Of a DNA stretch of 64,000 nt, positions 41,424-49,452 are shown one piece after another. The notes under the pieces are model-generated. The model worked only from the letters and a program-made list of their open reading frames with translations, was not told the origin of the DNA and did not search any database. Numbering within the stretch: the stretch's first letter is position 1; each line of letters begins with the position of its first letter. The position numbers and the translations under genes are program-made. Origin of the DNA: Sandaracinaceae bacterium (lineage in GTDB: Bacteria > Myxococcota_A > Polyangia > Polyangiales > Sandaracinaceae); assembly GCA_040218145.1 (NCBI GenBank), contig JAVJQK010000101.1, forward strand, positions 1 to 64,000, given 5' to 3'.

Positions 41424-42484
41424 CAAGGCGCGAGGATCTCGAGCCGCCGCTCGACGTCGCCGCGGAGGGCGTCCGGCACGCCGAGCGAGAGCGCGCGCTC
41501 GAAGGCCCGCCGAGCGCGCGCCGGGCGGTGGAGCGCATCCATCTCGATGCGCCCGAGCGTGATGGCGGCGAGGGGCGCCCCCGGCGCGTCCGGGTGCTCG
41601 GCCAGGAGACGCTCGAGCGGACCGACGGCCTCCTCCGGGTGACCCGAGAGGCGCGCCACGTCGGCGAGGAGCAGGAGCTGACCGGCGTTCGCCTGGGAGG
41701 TCTCGCGCCGGATGCCCTCGGCGCCGATCGCGTCGAACGCCTCGTCGTGCGCGCCGGTCCGGGCCAGCGCGCGCCAGTCCTCGGCGGGCGCGTCCCGCAC
41801 GACGCGCGCGGGCGGCGCAGGACTGGGCGCAGGTCTGGGCGCCGCGCTCGGCTCCGCGCGGCGGGGCTCCGGTGCAGGCGTCTCGGTCACGGGCGCCTCC
41901 ACCGCGACCGGCGCCGGCCACCCGAGCCGCACCTCCTCGCCCGCGGTCAGGAGCCGCTCGCCCGCCTCGAGCCGCGGATCGCGCACGCGGACACGCCCCC
42001 GCTCCACCTCGACGGCCACGGCGTCCCCTTCGCGCGTGACGGTGAAGCGCGTGCCGACGACCTCCACCACGGTCGAGCCCGCGCGCACGACCCACGCACG
42101 CGGCCCACCCGGGGTGACCTCGAAGCGCACGCGGCCCTCTTCGACCTCGCTCTCGAAGCGCCCCTCCACGTTGGCGGTGGGGATCCAGCGCCCCTGCGCC
42201 GCGACCTCGATCCGCGAGCCGTCGTCCATGGTCACGCCGCGCGCGGCGTCGGCGGCCCGGAGGGCGACGGGAGCGCTCCCGTCCTCCAGCCGAAGGATGG
42301 CGGGCCCCCGTGTGCTCCAGACCCCCGCGCTCACCGCGAGGGCCAGCGCGCTCACCGCCGCCCCGACCTTCACCGCCACGCGACGACGCTCGGCGCGCCG
42401 CATCCTGCCGCGTGTCCCCTGCCAGAGGCGGTGCACCCGCTCCTCCGCCACGGGATCGTCGAGGAGCCGACCGACGCCCTTCAT
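41423..42484 (-). CDS. FecR-like anti-sigma protein with TPR C-terminus
   Basis: This 353-residue protein has an N-terminal cytoplasmic segment (about 1-38), one membrane helix (VGAAVSALALAVSAGVWS), then a FecR-type domain (about 75-205: VTMDDGSRIEVAAQGRWIP ... VEVVGTRFTV) and a Pro/Ala linker with TPR-like helices (about 245-353). FecR domains sit outside the membrane and control a cytoplasmic ECF sigma factor. The start overlaps the sigma gene's TGA as ATGA. I infer that it is the anti-sigma factor for the upstream sigma gene. Confidence 0.85.
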   Translation of the reverse strand: MKGVGRLLDDPVAEERVHRLWQGTRGRMRRAERRRVAVKVGAAVSALALAVSAGVWSTRGPAILRLEDGSAPVALRAADAARGVTMDDGSRIEVAAQGRWIPTANVEGRFESEVEEGRVRFEVTPGGPRAWVVRAGSTVVEVVGTRFTVTREGDAVAVEVERGRVRVRDPRLEAGERLLTAGEEVRLGWPAPVAVEAPVTETPAPEPRRAEPSAAPRPAPSPAPPARVVRDAPAEDWRALARTGAHDEAFDAIGAEGIRRETSQANAGQLLLLADVARLSGHPEEAVGPLERLLAEHPDAPGAPLAAITLGRIEMDALHRPARARRAFERALSLGVPDALRGDVERRLEILAP

Positions 42485-43086
42485 GCGCCCCTCCGCGCGT
42501 GCGCCGCGAGCGCGCTCTCGGCGGCCGCGACCCGCCGCTTCGCCGTGGCGAGCGAGCAGCCCGTCAGGGCCGCGACCTCGGGCAGGCTGTGCTCCTCCAC
42601 GTGCCGGAGCATCCACGCGATGCGTTGCTCGGTGGGGAGTCGGCCGAGCGCGCGGTCGACCCCGGCCAGCTCTGCGAGGTCCTCCGGGCTGGCCGACGCG
42701 CTCGCGAGCTGGCTGAGGGTCGCGTCGTCGATCCCGCGGTCCAGCCCGAAGCTTCGGAGCAGTCGGCGGCGCCGGTACATCTTGCGGCTCCGGTTCACCG
42801 CGATGCGGTGGAGCCACGCCCCGAACGCGCCGGGCTCGCGCAGCTTGGAGAGGTCGCGGAGCGCCTCCGCGAACGCGTCCTGCACCGCGTCGTCCGCGTC
42901 GTGGGTGCGCCCGACCAGCCGGGTGACCAGCCGCGTGACCCCGTCGACGTGCCGTCTGAAGAGCGCCTCGAGCGCCCACTCGTCGCCGCCCTGGGCGCGC
43001 AGGACCAGGCTCGCGTCGTCCGCGTCCACGAAGTCGCGGCGCGGACGGGCGGCGGTGCGCTCGCGGCTCGGGAGGGGCTTGGTCAT
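42481..43086 (-). CDS. ECF sigma factor
   Basis: This 201-residue protein has region 2 (EWALEALFRRHVDGVTRLVT, then DADDAVQDAFAEALRDL) and region 4 (LPTEQRIAWMLRHVEEHSLP, SLATAKRRVAAAESAL). It is of FecI-like or ECF general size. An in-frame GTG 18 nt upstream is an alternative start; neither has a good ribosome-binding site. It is first in an operon with FecR/TPR and exported genes, each joined by ATGA overlaps. The gene is divergent from the palindromic-repeat array and its promoter must lie between 43087 and about 43150. Confidence 0.88.
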   Translation of the reverse strand: MTKPLPSRERTAARPRRDFVDADDASLVLRAQGGDEWALEALFRRHVDGVTRLVTRLVGRTHDADDAVQDAFAEALRDLSKLREPGAFGAWLHRIAVNRSRKMYRRRRLLRSFGLDRGIDDATLSQLASASASPEDLAELAGVDRALGRLPTEQRIAWMLRHVEEHSLPEVAALTGCSLATAKRRVAAAESALAAHARRGA

Positions 43087-43143
43087 GACGGATCGGCCGG
43101 ACACTCAGAAAGCACGGTCCGCGGGCGGCGTCGACCGGGTCAA

Positions 43144-43840
43144 TTTTTTTTGGAGGGCCTGAACGCAGGCCCTCGCTGTATTTCTTGGAGGGCCTGAACG
43201 CAGGCCCTCCCCCCATTGGGCAGAGCGCCAATGGGGCCCCCCTCCCGACTACGGCGGGCGCGCGCTCCGCGCGCTTTCCCGCCGACCCCAGCGACGGGGC
43301 GCTGGGGCCCCTGCGGCTCGCGCTTTCGCTGCGCGAAAGCTGGCCGCCTTGTTTGCCTGGAGGGCCTGAACGCAGGCCCTCCCCCCATTGGGCAGAGCGC
43401 CAATGGGGCCCCCCTCCCCGACTACGCCGCCGCTCGCTGCGCTCGCGCCGCGTCCCCACCGACGGGGCGGTGGGGCCCCCGCGGCTCGCGCTTTCGCTAC
43501 GCGAAAGCTGGCCGCCTATTCGCTTCGCTGCGCTCGCTCCGGCTGCCCCCGCTCCGGCTGCCCCCGCTCCGGCTGCCCCCGCGGCTCGCGCTTTCGCTGC
43601 GCGAAAGCTGGCCGTCTGTTCACTGCGCTCGCCCCCGCTGCGCTGCGCTCACTCCAGTCGATCGCTCCGTTGCGCGCGCTCCCACGCCGACCACAGCGAC
43701 GGGGCGCTGGGGCCCCCGCGGCTCGCGCTTTCGCTGCGCGAAAAGCTGGCCGCCTGGTCGCTTCGCTGCGCTCGCTCCGCGTCCCACCGACGGGGCGCTG
43801 GGGCCCCTGCGACTCGCGCTTTCGCGCGCGAAAGTTGGTT
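43144..43840. repeat. Mosaic array of nested palindromic repeats
   Basis: Four repeat types recur in this stretch. A: stem GGAGGGCCTG/CAGGCCCTCC with 4-nt loop, at 43152-43174, 43187-43210 and 43359-43382. B: CCCATTGG/CCAATGGG, at 43211-43236 and 43383-43408. C: 8-bp stem with loop ACGGGG, at 43286-43307 and 43454-43475 (paired changes keep the stem), 43691-43712 and 43782-43803. D: GCTTTCG/CGAAAGC inside an outer GCGGC/GCCGC stem, at about 43313, 43481, 43581, 43718 and 43809. The A-B-C-D order occurs twice in full. A 15-bp tandem repeat (GGCTGCCCCCGCTCC) lies at 43541-43585. The ends have no gene. Confidence 0.9.
43541..43585. repeat. 15-bp tandem repeat inside the palindrome array
   Basis: GGCTGCCCCCGCTCC occurs at 43541 and 43556, with a third copy from 43571 that grades into the next D palindrome. 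It suggests slippage within the array. Confidence 0.8.
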
Positions 43841-43947
43841 AGACCGCTTCGGGCCACGCCTGAAGTCGGGCGCGTAGGCTTGGCGCTCGGCTCCTTTCTC
43901 GCGACGATGTTGAGCCGGTCTCGCGGGGCGCGGGACCTGGGACTCGC

Positions 43948-44877
43948 ATGACACTTCGACTTCTTCTTTCGCTGGCTCTCCTCGCTCCGGGCTGCGGCTA
44001 TCGATCGTCGGTCTTGCTCGAGGGCGAGGACGCGGGCGGCGGCGACTCCGCGACCCCGGGCTCGCGAGACGCAGGCCGTCGGGACTCCGGCGACGCAGGC
44101 GACGCGGGGGTGCTCGACTCGGGCCGCGCTTCGGACCACACGCTCAGCGACACGATGGCCTGTCACCTCCAGCGGGCCGAGGCGCTGGACGCGGTGGCGC
44201 GCACGATCGCGTGTGAGCCGGAGTCGCGCTCGACGTTCTTGGGGCTGTTCGAGGCATGGGAGGCCGGACTGCTCGGGATGGACGGGACCGGGTCCGTCTA
44301 CTCCGGGCACGCGCTCACCCGCGGTTGCGCGGCGTGGCGGTGCGTCGCGAGAGCAAACGACTGCGGCGAGTACGCGGATTGCGTCGAGCCCGCGGAGCCG
44401 ACGACCTGCGCGCCGGGCGAGGAGATCTGCCGCGACGGCGCGATCGCGCGTTGCAACCAGGAGGGAACCGCGTTCGTGTCGATCTTCGCGTGCGGGGACG
44501 TCGGCATGACCTGCGGACCGAGCGAGATGTTCTCCGGTGTCATGGCGTGCTTGGGCCACGGCGGCTGCGAGATGCGCGGGCACATCTATGACTTCCGGTG
44601 CGAAGGCGATGACCTCGTGATCTGCGACGGAGCGGTGCGAACGACATGCGACACCTGGCGGCCGGGTGGGCGCTGCCAGTCGTTCGCGGTCGGAGGCGAG
44701 GTGCCGATCGACTTCTGCGGGCCGCCGGGCTTCGGGGGCGCAGGCGCCTACGACACCGACAGCGAGTGCGACGGTGACGTGGTCGTCTTCGCGGCCCTCG
44801 GCGTGGAGCCCGTCCGCTACGACTGCGCGGCGAACGGGTACGCCGGGTGCTCGCCCAGGGGCTGCGTCGCCCCGTGA
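43948..44877 (+). CDS. Cys-rich lipoprotein
   Basis: In this 309-residue protein the signal peptide ends in lipobox APGC (Cys16). An Asp/Gly/Ser-rich tether follows (about 30-65), then a domain with more than 15 cysteines in repeated CxxxxEIC.dgxxxxC-type units (CAPGEEICRDGAIARCNQEG, CEGDDLVICDGAVRTTC). This resembles small disulfide-rich surface modules. It lies beside the palindrome array and is transcribed away from it. No function can be named. Confidence 0.8.
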   Translation: MTLRLLLSLALLAPGCGYRSSVLLEGEDAGGGDSATPGSRDAGRRDSGDAGDAGVLDSGRASDHTLSDTMACHLQRAEALDAVARTIACEPESRSTFLGLFEAWEAGLLGMDGTGSVYSGHALTRGCAAWRCVARANDCGEYADCVEPAEPTTCAPGEEICRDGAIARCNQEGTAFVSIFACGDVGMTCGPSEMFSGVMACLGHGGCEMRGHIYDFRCEGDDLVICDGAVRTTCDTWRPGGRCQSFAVGGEVPIDFCGPPGFGGAGAYDTDSECDGDVVVFAALGVEPVRYDCAANGYAGCSPRGCVAP

Positions 44878-44887
44878 ACGCGGCGCA

Positions 44888-45385
44888 TCAACCTTCTCCT
44901 TCCCCGTCCCAGTAGTCGACGTCGGTCGGGCGGATCACCCGGCTGAGGCGGCGCTGGGACTTGTCGCCGCCGGGCGCGGCGCCGGCGAAGATCGCGAGCT
45001 TGCCGCTGTCGGCGTAGCCGGCGATCTCGAAGGGGATCATGGTGGAGAAGCAGAGATACTCGAGGGGGACGTCGCTCTCGTTGCGCATCTGGTGCGCGTG
45101 CGCTTCGCCCACCGGGAGCGCCGCGTAATCGCCCGCCTTCACGGCGACGCGCGCCTCGCCCAGCAGGAGGACGCCCTCGCCGGACAGGACGTAGATGGCC
45201 TCCTCGTTGACCTCGTGCCAGTGACGCGGCCAGCTCCGCGCGCCGGGCGGCAAGGTCACATGACTGCAACCGAGCTGGACGCTCCCGGCCGGCGCGCCGA
45301 GCTGACGCCGCGTGAAGCGGTGGGGCCCCTCTTCGGTCGTGGTGGGCGCGATGGACTCGAGGTGGACGACGTTGGGGTGACTCAT
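44888..45385 (-). CDS. Cupin-domain protein
   Basis: This 165-residue protein has a single cupin barrel: motif 1 PRHWHEVNEEAIYVLSGEG (His-His-Glu metal ligands, about residues 53-70) and motif 2 DYAALPVGEAHAHQM with a further His (about 85-99). Such proteins bind Fe or Mn and act as small dioxygenases, isomerases or sensors. The start overlaps the upstream methyltransferase stop (ATGA). It converges with the Cys-rich lipoprotein gene. Confidence 0.88.
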   Translation of the reverse strand: MSHPNVVHLESIAPTTTEEGPHRFTRRQLGAPAGSVQLGCSHVTLPPGARSWPRHWHEVNEEAIYVLSGEGVLLLGEARVAVKAGDYAALPVGEAHAHQMRNESDVPLEYLCFSTMIPFEIAGYADSGKLAIFAGAAPGGDKSQRRLSRVIRPTDVDYWDGEGEG

Positions 45386-46188
45386 GACGGCTCCTCTGCG
45401 GTGGCGACGAAGACGCGGTGGGGGACGGTGAAGGACTCGCCGTGCGGGCGAAGGACCTCGCGCAGCGCGGCGTCGAAGCGAGCGACGCCCTCGGCATCGA
45501 GAGTGGCGCCGACGTGGGCGCTCGCGCGCATCCGGCCGCGCCACGCCTCGGCGGTGTAGGGGATGTCGACGTCGAAGCTGAAGCTCTCGGGCCGCGCGAA
45601 GCCCGCGTGGTGCAGGTCCTCGAGCCAGGGCCCGTAGAGCCCCGCGAGCTGCAGGGCGTCCAGGTGCGTGAGCGCCACCTCGCGGTGCGTGTCCACCAGC
45701 GCCATCGAGTCGCGCGGGACGTTGCCGGGGCGCTCGATCCAGTCGAGGTGCGCGATGACGATCCGGCCGCCCGGCCTCAGGACCCGGCGCATCTCTCGCG
45801 CGGCGCGCGACCGGTCGAGCCAGTGCCAGCACTGGCCGGCGAGCACCGCGTCGAAGGCGTCGGCGTCGAGCCCGGTCGCCTCCGCGGGCGCACACCGGAA
45901 GTCGATCGCGAGGTCCGCTTCGTTCGCGAGCCGAGCGGCCTCGGCGAGCTGACCGCCCGCGACGTCGATCGCGGTGACGGCGTGGCCCCGCGAAGCGAGG
46001 GCGCGGGCGAGGGTCCCCGTGCCCGTCCCGACGTCGAGCACGCGGGGGCCGAGCCAGCGCTCGATGCGGGCGTAGAACGCCGGCGGGAACCCCGCGCGGA
46101 AGCGTGCGTAGTCGCGGGCGGTGCGCGACCAGCGAACGGAACCATACATGGATTCATGATCAATGTGTTGTGGAGAGGTAGCGGTCAT
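45382..46188 (-). CDS. Class I SAM-dependent methyltransferase
   Basis: In this 268-residue protein motif I is VLDVGTGTGTLARAL (about residues 50-64), followed by VTAIDVAGGQL (motif post I) and a DAVLAGQCWHWLDR block typical of the UbiE/Methyltransf_11 group. Its C-terminus is less conserved. The substrate is unknown. The ATG at 46188 is proposed; a shorter start (MYGSVRW) at 46149 is possible. The gene leads a two-gene operon with the cupin gene and is divergent from the citrate synthase fusion with only 20 nt between start codons. Confidence 0.85.
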   Translation of the reverse strand: MTATSPQHIDHESMYGSVRWSRTARDYARFRAGFPPAFYARIERWLGPRVLDVGTGTGTLARALASRGHAVTAIDVAGGQLAEAARLANEADLAIDFRCAPAEATGLDADAFDAVLAGQCWHWLDRSRAAREMRRVLRPGGRIVIAHLDWIERPGNVPRDSMALVDTHREVALTHLDALQLAGLYGPWLEDLHHAGFARPESFSFDVDIPYTAEAWRGRMRASAHVGATLDAEGVARFDAALREVLRPHGESFTVPHRVFVATAEEPS

Positions 46189-46193
46189 GCGGC

Positions 46194-46199
46194 TACGAT
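46194..46199 (+). promoter_or_regulatory. -10-like box TACGAT
   Basis: TACGAT ends 9 nt before the ATG at 46209. It lies in the 20-nt gap shared with the divergent methyltransferase gene, so the two promoters must overlap, and one DNA-binding protein could control both. Confidence 0.4.
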
Positions 46200-46208
46200 G
46201 AGCGCTCC

Positions 46209-47387
46209 ATGCCGAAGGCAACAGCTCGAATCGACAATCAATCTGTTGGGGGGCTCGTGCCCTCCGAGGAGGCTTGTCGCAGGCTCGGCGTGAAGCGGGC
46301 CACGCTCTACTCCTACGTCAGCCGAGGCCTGGTGCGGTGCGTGGACACGGGTGGCCGGCGGCGCCTCTACGCGGCCGACGACGTGGACCGGCTGGCAGCG
46401 AAGAGCGCCGCGCGGAGAGGCCACGCGGCGGTCGCGGTCGGCGCCCTGCGGTGGGGGGACCCGGTGCTCGACTCGGCCATCACCTCGGTCGAAGACGGCT
46501 TGCGATACCGCGGCCAGGAGGTCCGCGCGCTCCTGGCCGACGGGGTGCCCTTCGAGCAGACGGCCGAGCTCCTCTGGGAGGCCTCGCCCGGGGAGTGGCC
46601 GGAGCTCGAGGGACCGGTCGCGCCTCCGGGGCCGCCGCTGTGGCGCATGATCGGCGCCCTGCCCGGGCTCGCCCTCGCGGACACGCCGCGGCACGGGGGC
46701 ACGGCCGAGGTGGAGCACCAGCGCGCGCGTCGGCTCGTCTCTTCGCTCGCGGCCGCGGCGAGCGGCGCCTCGGTGAGCGGCTCCATCGCCGCGTCGGTGG
46801 CGCACGGGCTCGCCGATGAATCGCACACGGAGCGCGTGAACGCGGCGCTGGTGGCCTGCGCCGATCACGAGCTGAACGTCTCGACCTTCGCCGCGCGCGT
46901 CGCCGCGTCGAGCGGCGCCGATCTCTACGCGTGCGTCGGCGCCGCGCTCTACGCGTTCAGCGGACCCAAACACGGCGCGGCGTCCTCGCGGCTCGACGCC
47001 TTCGTGCGGGAGTGCATGACGGCGGGCGTCGACGCGGCGATCGCGGACCGGCTCGCGCGCGGCGACACGCTCCCCGGCTTTCACCACCCTCTCTATCCCG
47101 ACGGGGATCCGCGCGCGGCGCCGCTGCTCGCCCGCGCCATGGAGGGCGACGCGAGCCCGGAGCGGGACGTCGCGTTGTCGCTGGCCGAGCGCGTCCCGGC
47201 GCAGACGGGCGCCCTGCCCAACCTGGACCTGGCGCTCTACGCGCTGGCCCGTTCGATGGGCGGCGGCCCGGAGCTCGCCAGCGCGCTCTTCGGCGTCGGT
47301 CGGACCGCGGGCTGGATCGCACACGCGCTCGAGCAACGCCAGAGCGAGGTCCTGCTGCGTCCGCGCGCTCGCTACGTGGGCCGGTGA
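46209..47387 (+). CDS. Citrate synthase-like enzyme with N-terminal HTH domain
   Basis: In this 392-residue protein residues 16-62 (VPSEEACRRLGVKRATLYSY, with RRRLYAADDVDRL) form a MerR/excisionase-like helix-turn-helix. The rest has citrate synthase catalytic residues: His255 (GPKHG), His293 (GFHHPLYPDGDPR) and Asp340 (PNLD), plus the ADHELNVSTF helix. Citrate synthases normally have no DNA-binding domain, so this could be a metabolite-responsive regulator or a bifunctional enzyme. The gene is divergent from a methyltransferase-cupin pair, the natural target. The -10-like box lies just before it. Confidence 0.85.
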   Translation: MPKATARIDNQSVGGLVPSEEACRRLGVKRATLYSYVSRGLVRCVDTGGRRRLYAADDVDRLAAKSAARRGHAAVAVGALRWGDPVLDSAITSVEDGLRYRGQEVRALLADGVPFEQTAELLWEASPGEWPELEGPVAPPGPPLWRMIGALPGLALADTPRHGGTAEVEHQRARRLVSSLAAAASGASVSGSIAASVAHGLADESHTERVNAALVACADHELNVSTFAARVAASSGADLYACVGAALYAFSGPKHGAASSRLDAFVRECMTAGVDAAIADRLARGDTLPGFHHPLYPDGDPRAAPLLARAMEGDASPERDVALSLAERVPAQTGALPNLDLALYALARSMGGGPELASALFGVGRTAGWIAHALEQRQSEVLLRPRARYVGR

Positions 47388-48503
47388 TCAAGCCGCGTGG
47401 CGGTAGACGAAGAGCCGGTACTCGAAGTCGCGCGTGCGCTGGAAGTAGAAGAGCACCCCGCAGTCGTCGATGGGGACGACGAAGTCGTGTGCCGAGCTGC
47501 TCCAGGTCTCCGGGCGAGCAGCGCGGACGGTCTCGGTGATCTCCGTCCAGGTGTCGCTCGAGATGTCGAAGGTCCACCAGCGATCCTCCTCCCCGTTCTG
47601 CACGACGAAGGCGCCCGTGACCGGGTCGTAGGTCTTCATCGAGCGCCCGTCGCCGTTGAGCGTGGTGGGCGCGTCGGCGAGCTGGGTGAGCGAGCCATCG
47701 GGCCGCAGAACGGCGCTCCCGGTAACGGCGCCGTTGCCCGCGCCGACCCAGGCCACGTCGTGCACCGGGTTGTACTCGGCGAACTGGTGGTAGCTGCCGA
47801 AGGAGACGTCGGGCGCCTCGACGCGGCGCCACGCGCCGTCCTCCAGGATCGACACCCCGCTCCCGACGAGCACCAGGGAGGACGTCGAGGCGAACCACGT
47901 GAGCCCCACCGCGATGGGGTGACGCCCGGGATCGGGCACCGGCGTCCAGCCCTCGCCGTCCCAGCCCTGGATGCTCGACGAACGGGCGAAGTAGTGAATC
48001 CCGGTGTCCGGGTCGAGCGCGTTGCCGTCGTAGGCGTGCCCGGTGTCGTCGGGCCAGGGGGTCTCCTCCACGGCCCAGGTGTCGGTCGCGACGTCGTAGA
48101 GCAACAGCTCGTACGCGCTCGGATCGGCGCAGCATGAGCCCGGGCTGCCCACCCACTGCACCCGCCGCGTGATCGGGTTCCAGACGCCGGTGTCGGCCCA
48201 GCTCGTCAGGTGGTGATGCAACATGGCGGCCGGCAAGCTCTCGTGCACGTCGAGCTCTCCCCACTCCCCCGCGCCGAGAGCGCTGGCGACCCGGCCGAGC
48301 GCGGTGTCGCCCATCGCGCACCACCCCTCCGGAATCACGCCCGCGTCGCTCGGGGGAGGGCTCGCGTCGGGGAGCGGCGTGGCGCCCGAGTCGGGCGGCG
48401 CGGCGTCGCTCGAGCTCGACGCGTCGACGAAGGACGCGTCCCGGCTCTCCACGCCGTCGCAGGCGGTGAGCAGGGCGAGCGCGGCGAGCCAGCGACAGGA
48501 CAT
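47388..48503 (-). CDS. Propeller-like lipoprotein
   Basis: In this 371-residue protein the signal peptide ends in lipobox LTAC (Cys15), followed by an Asp/Ala/Ser/Pro tether (residues 18-55). The mature domain has kelch-like motifs (ELLLYDVATDTWAVEETPWP, WWTFDISSDTWTEITE) of about 50 residues, so a beta-propeller is likely. Kelch motifs are usually protein- or glycan-binding. It abuts the citrate synthase gene end to end. Confidence 0.75.
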   Translation of the reverse strand: MSCRWLAALALLTACDGVESRDASFVDASSSSDAAPPDSGATPLPDASPPPSDAGVIPEGWCAMGDTALGRVASALGAGEWGELDVHESLPAAMLHHHLTSWADTGVWNPITRRVQWVGSPGSCCADPSAYELLLYDVATDTWAVEETPWPDDTGHAYDGNALDPDTGIHYFARSSSIQGWDGEGWTPVPDPGRHPIAVGLTWFASTSSLVLVGSGVSILEDGAWRRVEAPDVSFGSYHQFAEYNPVHDVAWVGAGNGAVTGSAVLRPDGSLTQLADAPTTLNGDGRSMKTYDPVTGAFVVQNGEEDRWWTFDISSDTWTEITETVRAARPETWSSSAHDFVVPIDDCGVLFYFQRTRDFEYRLFVYRHAA

Positions 48504-48540
48504 GCCCTACCCTCGCGCGAGGGCCCGCGGGGGCCCAATT

Positions 48541-49044
48541 TCATCGCTTGCGCGAATGCAGCTCGAACAGGAGCGTGTCGCCGAACGCGCCGGGCACGGT
48601 CCGCTCCATGCGCGCGAAGCCGACCTTCTCGAGCACGCGGATGGACGCGACGTTGGGCGCGTCGACCGCGGCCTCCACGCGCCCCCGCCCGAGGGAGAAC
48701 GCGTGCGTGACGAGCGCCTCGGCGATCTCGGTGGCGAGCCCACACCCGGTGTGCGCTTCGAGGAGCGCGTAGAGCAGCTGCGGCTCGGGGCTCACGTCGT
48801 CGAAGACGTGAAAGCCGGCGAAGCCGATCGGCGCGCCGTCGCGCTCCACGAGGTAGAGCGCGAGCCCGGTCGTGTCATGCAGCGCGTCGCTCGCCTCGAG
48901 GATGGCGTCGCACCACGCCCGCGAGACCTGCTCGCCGTCCAACAAGTAGCGGCGCACGTGCGGATCGCGCGCGAGCTCGTGCAGCGCATCGAGGGCAGGC
49001 TCCGCCAAGCGCGCGAAGCGCACGCGTTCGGCCACCGGCGTCAT
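48541..49044 (-). CDS. GNAT-family N-acetyltransferase
   Basis: This 167-residue protein has the GNAT core: a beta strand with GLALYLVERDGAPIGFAGFH, acetyl-CoA-binding GCGLATEIAEALVTHAF (variant of QxxGxG/A) and NVASIRVLEKVGFARM, the classic end-of-domain motif. The substrate may be a ribosomal protein N-terminus or small molecule (RimJ/RimL-like). The start at 49044 is chosen because the upstream frame is poor. It is divergent from the VOC gene 43 nt away. Confidence 0.88.
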   Translation of the reverse strand: MTPVAERVRFARLAEPALDALHELARDPHVRRYLLDGEQVSRAWCDAILEASDALHDTTGLALYLVERDGAPIGFAGFHVFDDVSPEPQLLYALLEAHTGCGLATEIAEALVTHAFSLGRGRVEAAVDAPNVASIRVLEKVGFARMERTVPGAFGDTLLFELHSRKR

Positions 49045-49087
49045 GCCCCGAGCTTGGCACGAGCGGAGGTGAGGGGTATCCAGGGGC

Positions 49088-49450
49088 ATGGCCGACGTGG
49101 TCCTCGGGCGAGCCGCGCCCACCATCCCCGTCCGCGACATGGCGCGCGCGCGACGCTTCTACGAGGAGGCGTTCGGGCTCGCGACGACCTTCGCCAACGG
49201 CGACGGATACGCGGTGCTGAAGAAGGACGCGGCCGAGGTGCACCTCTCACGATGCTCGGATCCCGCGCCGCGCTCGCAGAACGTGATGCACCTGATCGTC
49301 AGCGACGCCGAGGCGGTCTGCGGCGCGGCCCGCGCGGCGGGCGGCGAGATCGTCGAGGCGCTGCGCGACGCGCCCTGGGGCATGCGGACCTTCGTGGTGA
49401 GGGATCCGGACGGTCACACCATCGACGTCGGCCAGCCGCTGGAGGAGTGA
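49088..49450 (+). CDS. VOC/glyoxalase-fold protein
   Basis: This 120-residue protein is a single vicinal-oxygen-chelate unit: PTIPVRDMARARRFYEEAFG, HLIVSDAEAVCGAARAAGG, and FVVRDPDGHTIDVGQ, in which the terminal metal-binding Glu is replaced by Asp. Single-unit members often act as resistance or chelating proteins, or as small dioxygenases, usually as dimers. AGGGG could serve as ribosome-binding site. It ends just before the lipoprotein gene and may be co-transcribed. Confidence 0.85.
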   Translation: MADVVLGRAAPTIPVRDMARARRFYEEAFGLATTFANGDGYAVLKKDAAEVHLSRCSDPAPRSQNVMHLIVSDAEAVCGAARAAGGEIVEALRDAPWGMRTFVVRDPDGHTIDVGQPLEE

Positions 49451-49452
49451 GC

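Noticed and set aside
43144-43174. Intrinsic terminator (T-run plus hairpin A) at the left end of the palindrome array
   Set aside because: On the plus strand the T-run precedes the hairpin, and on the minus strand the hairpin is followed by A residues, so neither strand has the required order.
43185-43877. Open frames inside the palindrome array
   Set aside because: They follow the repeat units in several frames at once and encode low-complexity Ala/Arg/Pro/Leu sequence, so they are by-products of the palindromes.
49077-49082. TATCCA as a -10 box for the VOC gene
   Set aside because: The last base does not fit, the spacing is only 5 nt, and AGGGG could serve as a ribosome-binding site, so I did not list it with the leaderless set.
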